DNA of 64,000 nucleotides from Pseudomonadota bacterium (GTDB lineage: Archaea > Thermoplasmatota > SW-10-69-26 > JACQPN01 > JAJPHT01): positions 1 through 64,000 of the forward strand of contig JAJPHT010000051.1 in NCBI GenBank assembly GCA_021325135.1, given 5' to 3'. The notes beneath the pieces are model-generated. The model was not told the DNA's origin, searched no databases, and was given only the letters and a program-made list of their open reading frames with translations. The translations under genes were made by a program, and so were the position numbers. Position 1 is the first letter of the stretch. Every line of letters starts with the position of its first letter. Below are positions 61,807-64,000 of this stretch, piece after piece.

Positions 61807-62316
61807 GTGCGGCGCGACTCGGTGGTGGGCCTGGTGGGCGCCGTCATCCTGCTCGTCGCCCTCGTGGGCGTGTTCCGCTACGAGTCCGCCAACGTGGACA
61901 GCGGGCCTCTGTACGGCCTCGCGGCCGCGAAGACGGTGGGCGGCTTCGAGGGCAACGCGGCCCCCAACCAGCAGTACCTCTCCACCGTGGCGGTGAAGGA
62001 GGCCAACCTCACGCGGCTGGACTTCGTGCTGGACGCCTCCAGCGGCACGTTCAACCTCAGCGTGAAGGACCCCTCGGGCCAGGTGCGCGCCATGCAGGGC
62101 TCGGCTCCCGTGCGCGTGTCCTTCCCCGTGGCGCCCGTGCCCGCCAACGGCACGCAGCCCGCCAACGCGACCGCCGGCCAGGGGGCCTACACGGTCACCG
62201 TGACGCTGGTTTCGGGGGCTTCGGGCCCGCAGGTCCCGGTGACGGTGCCCGTGGTGGGGAGCAGCGGCACGCCGTTCAAGGTGACCGCCATGGCGACCTC
62301 CTACGAGGCGCGCTAA
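61807..62316 (+). CDS. membrane-anchored hypothetical protein (169 aa)
   Basis: An N-terminal membrane helix (VVGLVGAVILLVALVGVF, about residues 6-23) anchors an extracellular beta-rich domain with several Asn-x-Ser/Thr sites and a linker (PANGTQPANATAGQG). No family recognised. Start GTG 61807 has GAGGAG 5 bases upstream; ACGCTTAAAG (61761) may be the promoter. Confidence 0.55.
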   Translation: MRRDSVVGLVGAVILLVALVGVFRYESANVDSGPLYGLAAAKTVGGFEGNAAPNQQYLSTVAVKEANLTRLDFVLDASSGTFNLSVKDPSGQVRAMQGSAPVRVSFPVAPVPANGTQPANATAGQGAYTVTVTLVSGASGPQVPVTVPVVGSSGTPFKVTAMATSYEAR

Positions 62317-62431
62317 AGGGGGGTTCGGGGGGCGAAGCCCCCTGACGTCTTGATCGTCGGATCAAAAACGAAAACGTCAGGGGGCTTCGCCCCCTGAAAC
62401 CCCCTCGGATCGCCGCGCTGCGGCGCGGCCG
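62317..62431. repeat. G/C-rich palindromic repeat, family B copy 2
   Basis: Inverse orientation of the repeat at 38473-38588: GGGGGTTCGGGGGGCGAAGCC, a spacer containing GATCAAAAACGAAAACG, CAGGGGGCTTCGCCCCCTG and a final CCGCGCTGCGGCGCGG. It lies between convergent genes. Confidence 0.7.
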
Positions 62432-62454
62432 AACGACTCCCCGAAACCCCCGCC

Positions 62455-62652
62455 CTAGGCGTTCATGTCCGTGAACACCTTCTCCTTGCGGTACCCGAGC
62501 ACGTCGTACTTGCGTTGGGGCCAGTGCTCGTAGATCATCATCTGCCGGCGCAGGTAGTCCGAGCAGTTGAGAAGGTAGCGCTCGTAGGCGTCGCCCTGCT
62601 TCGGCGGCGCGGGGGAATCCAGGGAGAAGGGGGCGTCGTCGACGGATTCCAA
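62455..62652 (-). CDS. small conserved-looking protein (65 aa)
   Basis: From TTG 62652: an acidic start, then GDAYERYLLNCSDYLRRQMM and YEHWPQRKYDVLGYRKEKVF. The Tyr/Arg/Lys-rich helical sequence looks like a real small protein. The TTG is about 25 bases from the GCTTAAGC box at 62677, matching a leaderless start. Function unknown. Confidence 0.55.
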   Translation of the reverse strand: MESVDDAPFSLDSPAPPKQGDAYERYLLNCSDYLRRQMMIYEHWPQRKYDVLGYRKEKVFTDMNA

Positions 62653-62676
62653 CGTGGAATCAGGGCCCCTCGGATT

Positions 62677-62684
62677 GCTTAAGC
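62677..62684. promoter_or_regulatory. symmetric TATA-like box GCTTAAGC
   Basis: A palindromic GCTTAAGC midway between two divergent genes, 25 bases from the TTG at 62652 and 23 from the GTG at 62707. One box may drive both. Confidence 0.6.
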
Positions 62685-62706
62685 GTTTTGGAGCCGTGCA
62701 GGCGCC

Positions 62707-63990
62707 GTGGCCCGTCGCCGCCCCAGCTTCGCGACGTACGCCCGCCGCCGCTGGCGCGTCGTGGGGCTGCTCGTCGTGCTGCTGGCCGGCTCCCTCCTCA
62801 TCCTGGCCATCACCGACCGGGGGCACGACCCGACCTGGCAGGTCCGGGGGGCCGACACCGAGCAGGCGGCGCTCTCGCCCTCGGGCGACGCGGTGTACGC
62901 CCTGGTGCGCGGGCACGGGAACATCACGGCGCTGGACGCCCGCCGCGGCAGCGACGGGCACCTCCTCTGGGAGAGCCCCCTGAACGCGACGCGGGCGCTC
63001 CTCGTCGCGGGGGACGACGGCGTGGCCCTGGCCACGGACTTCCCGCAGGCGTTCCTCACCTTCTACGCCAAGGACGGCGCCGTCCGCTATCAGGTCCCCC
63101 TGGCCGGCGTGCCCCGCGCCATGGCCGTCGAGGGGCCCCGCGTGGCCCTCGCCCTCACGGCGCCCGACAACCCCGTCGTCGTCTACGACAACGGCACGCA
63201 GGCCATGGTCCACCGCTTCCCGGACTTCGTGAACGCGCTGGACATGCGCGGCGGCCGCCTCGCCGCGGGGACCGGCGCCGGGAGCGTGCGCATCGAGGGC
63301 GCGCTCAACGGCACGCTCCTCTACAACGGCTCCTTCTCCATCTCCGTGCGTAGCCTGCGCCTCGCGGGCGACGGCGGCTCCATGGTGCTTGGCGGGGCGA
63401 GCCTCCTCCAGGGGGACCTCACCGGCATGGTGGCGTTCGTCGACCTGCTCAGCGACCAGCCGGTGCGGTGGTCGAAGCAGACCACCTCGGGCGTAGGCTA
63501 CGTCGACCTGGACCGCGCGGGCCTCTGGGCCATCGCGGCGGAGACCGCGCCCCCCCGCGACGTCGTGCACGCCTACGAGGCCTACACGGGGCGCGAGCGC
63601 TGGAGCCGCGTCGTCGAGGGGGGCCTCGCCCAGGGGGACGCCAACGCGGGAGGCGGCGTCGCGCTCAGCGCCGACGGCCAGACCGTCGCGGTGGGCACGC
63701 TGCACGGCGGCATCGGCGCCTACCGCATGGTGGACGGCGCGCGCCTCTGGAGCTATCGCGCCGAGGGCACGACGCTGGTCGTCTTCGCGGGCGCCAACGG
63801 CGACGCCCTTCTGGCCAACGGCCGCTTCGCCGCGGGCGGCTCGGACTCGGGCCTCTTCTCCTTCTCCGTCGCGCGGGAGCCCTTCGCGGGGCGCCTCCCC
63901 GCGCTGGCGCTCCTGGTCGCCGCGCTGCTCATCGCCGCCGCGGCCGCGATCCTGGGCGTCGGATACTGGCGCCTGCGCCGCTCGTACTGA
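62707..63990 (+). CDS. membrane-anchored beta-propeller (PQQ/WD40-like) protein (427 aa)
   Basis: An N-terminal helix (VVGLLVVLLAGSLLILAI) and a C-terminal helix (ALALLVAALLIAAAAAILGV) bracket a ~330-residue region of repeats ending in motifs like GDAVYALVRGHGNITALDA, YAKDGAVRYQVPLAG, VVVYDNGTQAM and VAVGTLHGGIGAYRMVDGA. These are the repeating beta-sheets of a PQQ/WD40-like propeller. It is probably extracellular, held by both helices. Function unknown. Start GTG 62707 by promoter spacing. Confidence 0.75.
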   Translation: MARRRPSFATYARRRWRVVGLLVVLLAGSLLILAITDRGHDPTWQVRGADTEQAALSPSGDAVYALVRGHGNITALDARRGSDGHLLWESPLNATRALLVAGDDGVALATDFPQAFLTFYAKDGAVRYQVPLAGVPRAMAVEGPRVALALTAPDNPVVVYDNGTQAMVHRFPDFVNALDMRGGRLAAGTGAGSVRIEGALNGTLLYNGSFSISVRSLRLAGDGGSMVLGGASLLQGDLTGMVAFVDLLSDQPVRWSKQTTSGVGYVDLDRAGLWAIAAETAPPRDVVHAYEAYTGRERWSRVVEGGLAQGDANAGGGVALSADGQTVAVGTLHGGIGAYRMVDGARLWSYRAEGTTLVVFAGANGDALLANGRFAAGGSDSGLFSFSVAREPFAGRLPALALLVAALLIAAAAAILGVGYWRLRRSY

Positions 63991-64000
63991 CGCGTGGGGT

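Overview
The window looks like a piece of a high-GC archaeal genome. Archaeal traits are a family-B DNA polymerase with a C-terminal PIP-box-like tail, a MutS2-like ATPase preceded by helix-hairpin-helix sequence, TATA-like boxes about 25 bases upstream of start codons (leaderless genes), lipobox lipoproteins with Thr/Ser linkers, and a cell-surface protein ending in an archaeosortase-type tail. A high-GC euryarchaeal or Thermoplasmatota-type lineage is my best guess; no rRNA gene is present to prove it.

Region 1 (about 1-26,000) is accessory DNA, by its content a virus-, plasmid- or integrated-element segment. It carries a Gp88-like protein, a PAPS-reductase-like PP-loop protein, a DpdA-like transglycosylase, a TSPPY DNA methyltransferase, a ParB-domain protein, a pRiA4b ORF-3-like protein, an HExxH metalloprotease-like protein, many small Cys-rich proteins and many unrecognised genes. 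A short motif (consensus YTGRACCAAGCCC) recurs 13-16 bases before the start codons of at least nine of these genes, in the position where a promoter element of a leaderless gene would lie. Genes within a unit are often joined by ATGA overlaps, sometimes after a tiny leader ORF. At 18,687-23,013 lies a cluster (two helical proteins, then divergent DUF3800-like and DUF4917-like genes sharing one TATA box) that resembles an anti-phage defence island.

Region 2 (about 26,300-64,000) has visibly higher GC and ordinary chromosomal genes: an amino-acid ABC transporter (26,684-29,559) whose permease is fused to two PKD domains; peroxiredoxins; DNA polymerase B; GcvH; an acyl-CoA dehydrogenase; a Rieske oxygenase; an APC permease broken by an in-frame amber codon; a MutS2-like ATPase; a HicA/HicB pair; a large surface protein; a TatC with an added ectodomain; UbiE; a complete five-gene peptide ABC transporter operon (53,002-59,201); and several lipoproteins or membrane-anchored proteins.

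Region 2 also holds three families of intergenic inverted repeats, each present twice and none seen in Region 1. One is a 56-bp terminal inverted repeat framing a GxxExxY gene (59,231-59,810), with a gene-less derivative between two peroxiredoxin paralogues (35,486-35,591). No rRNA, tRNA or CRISPR array was found.
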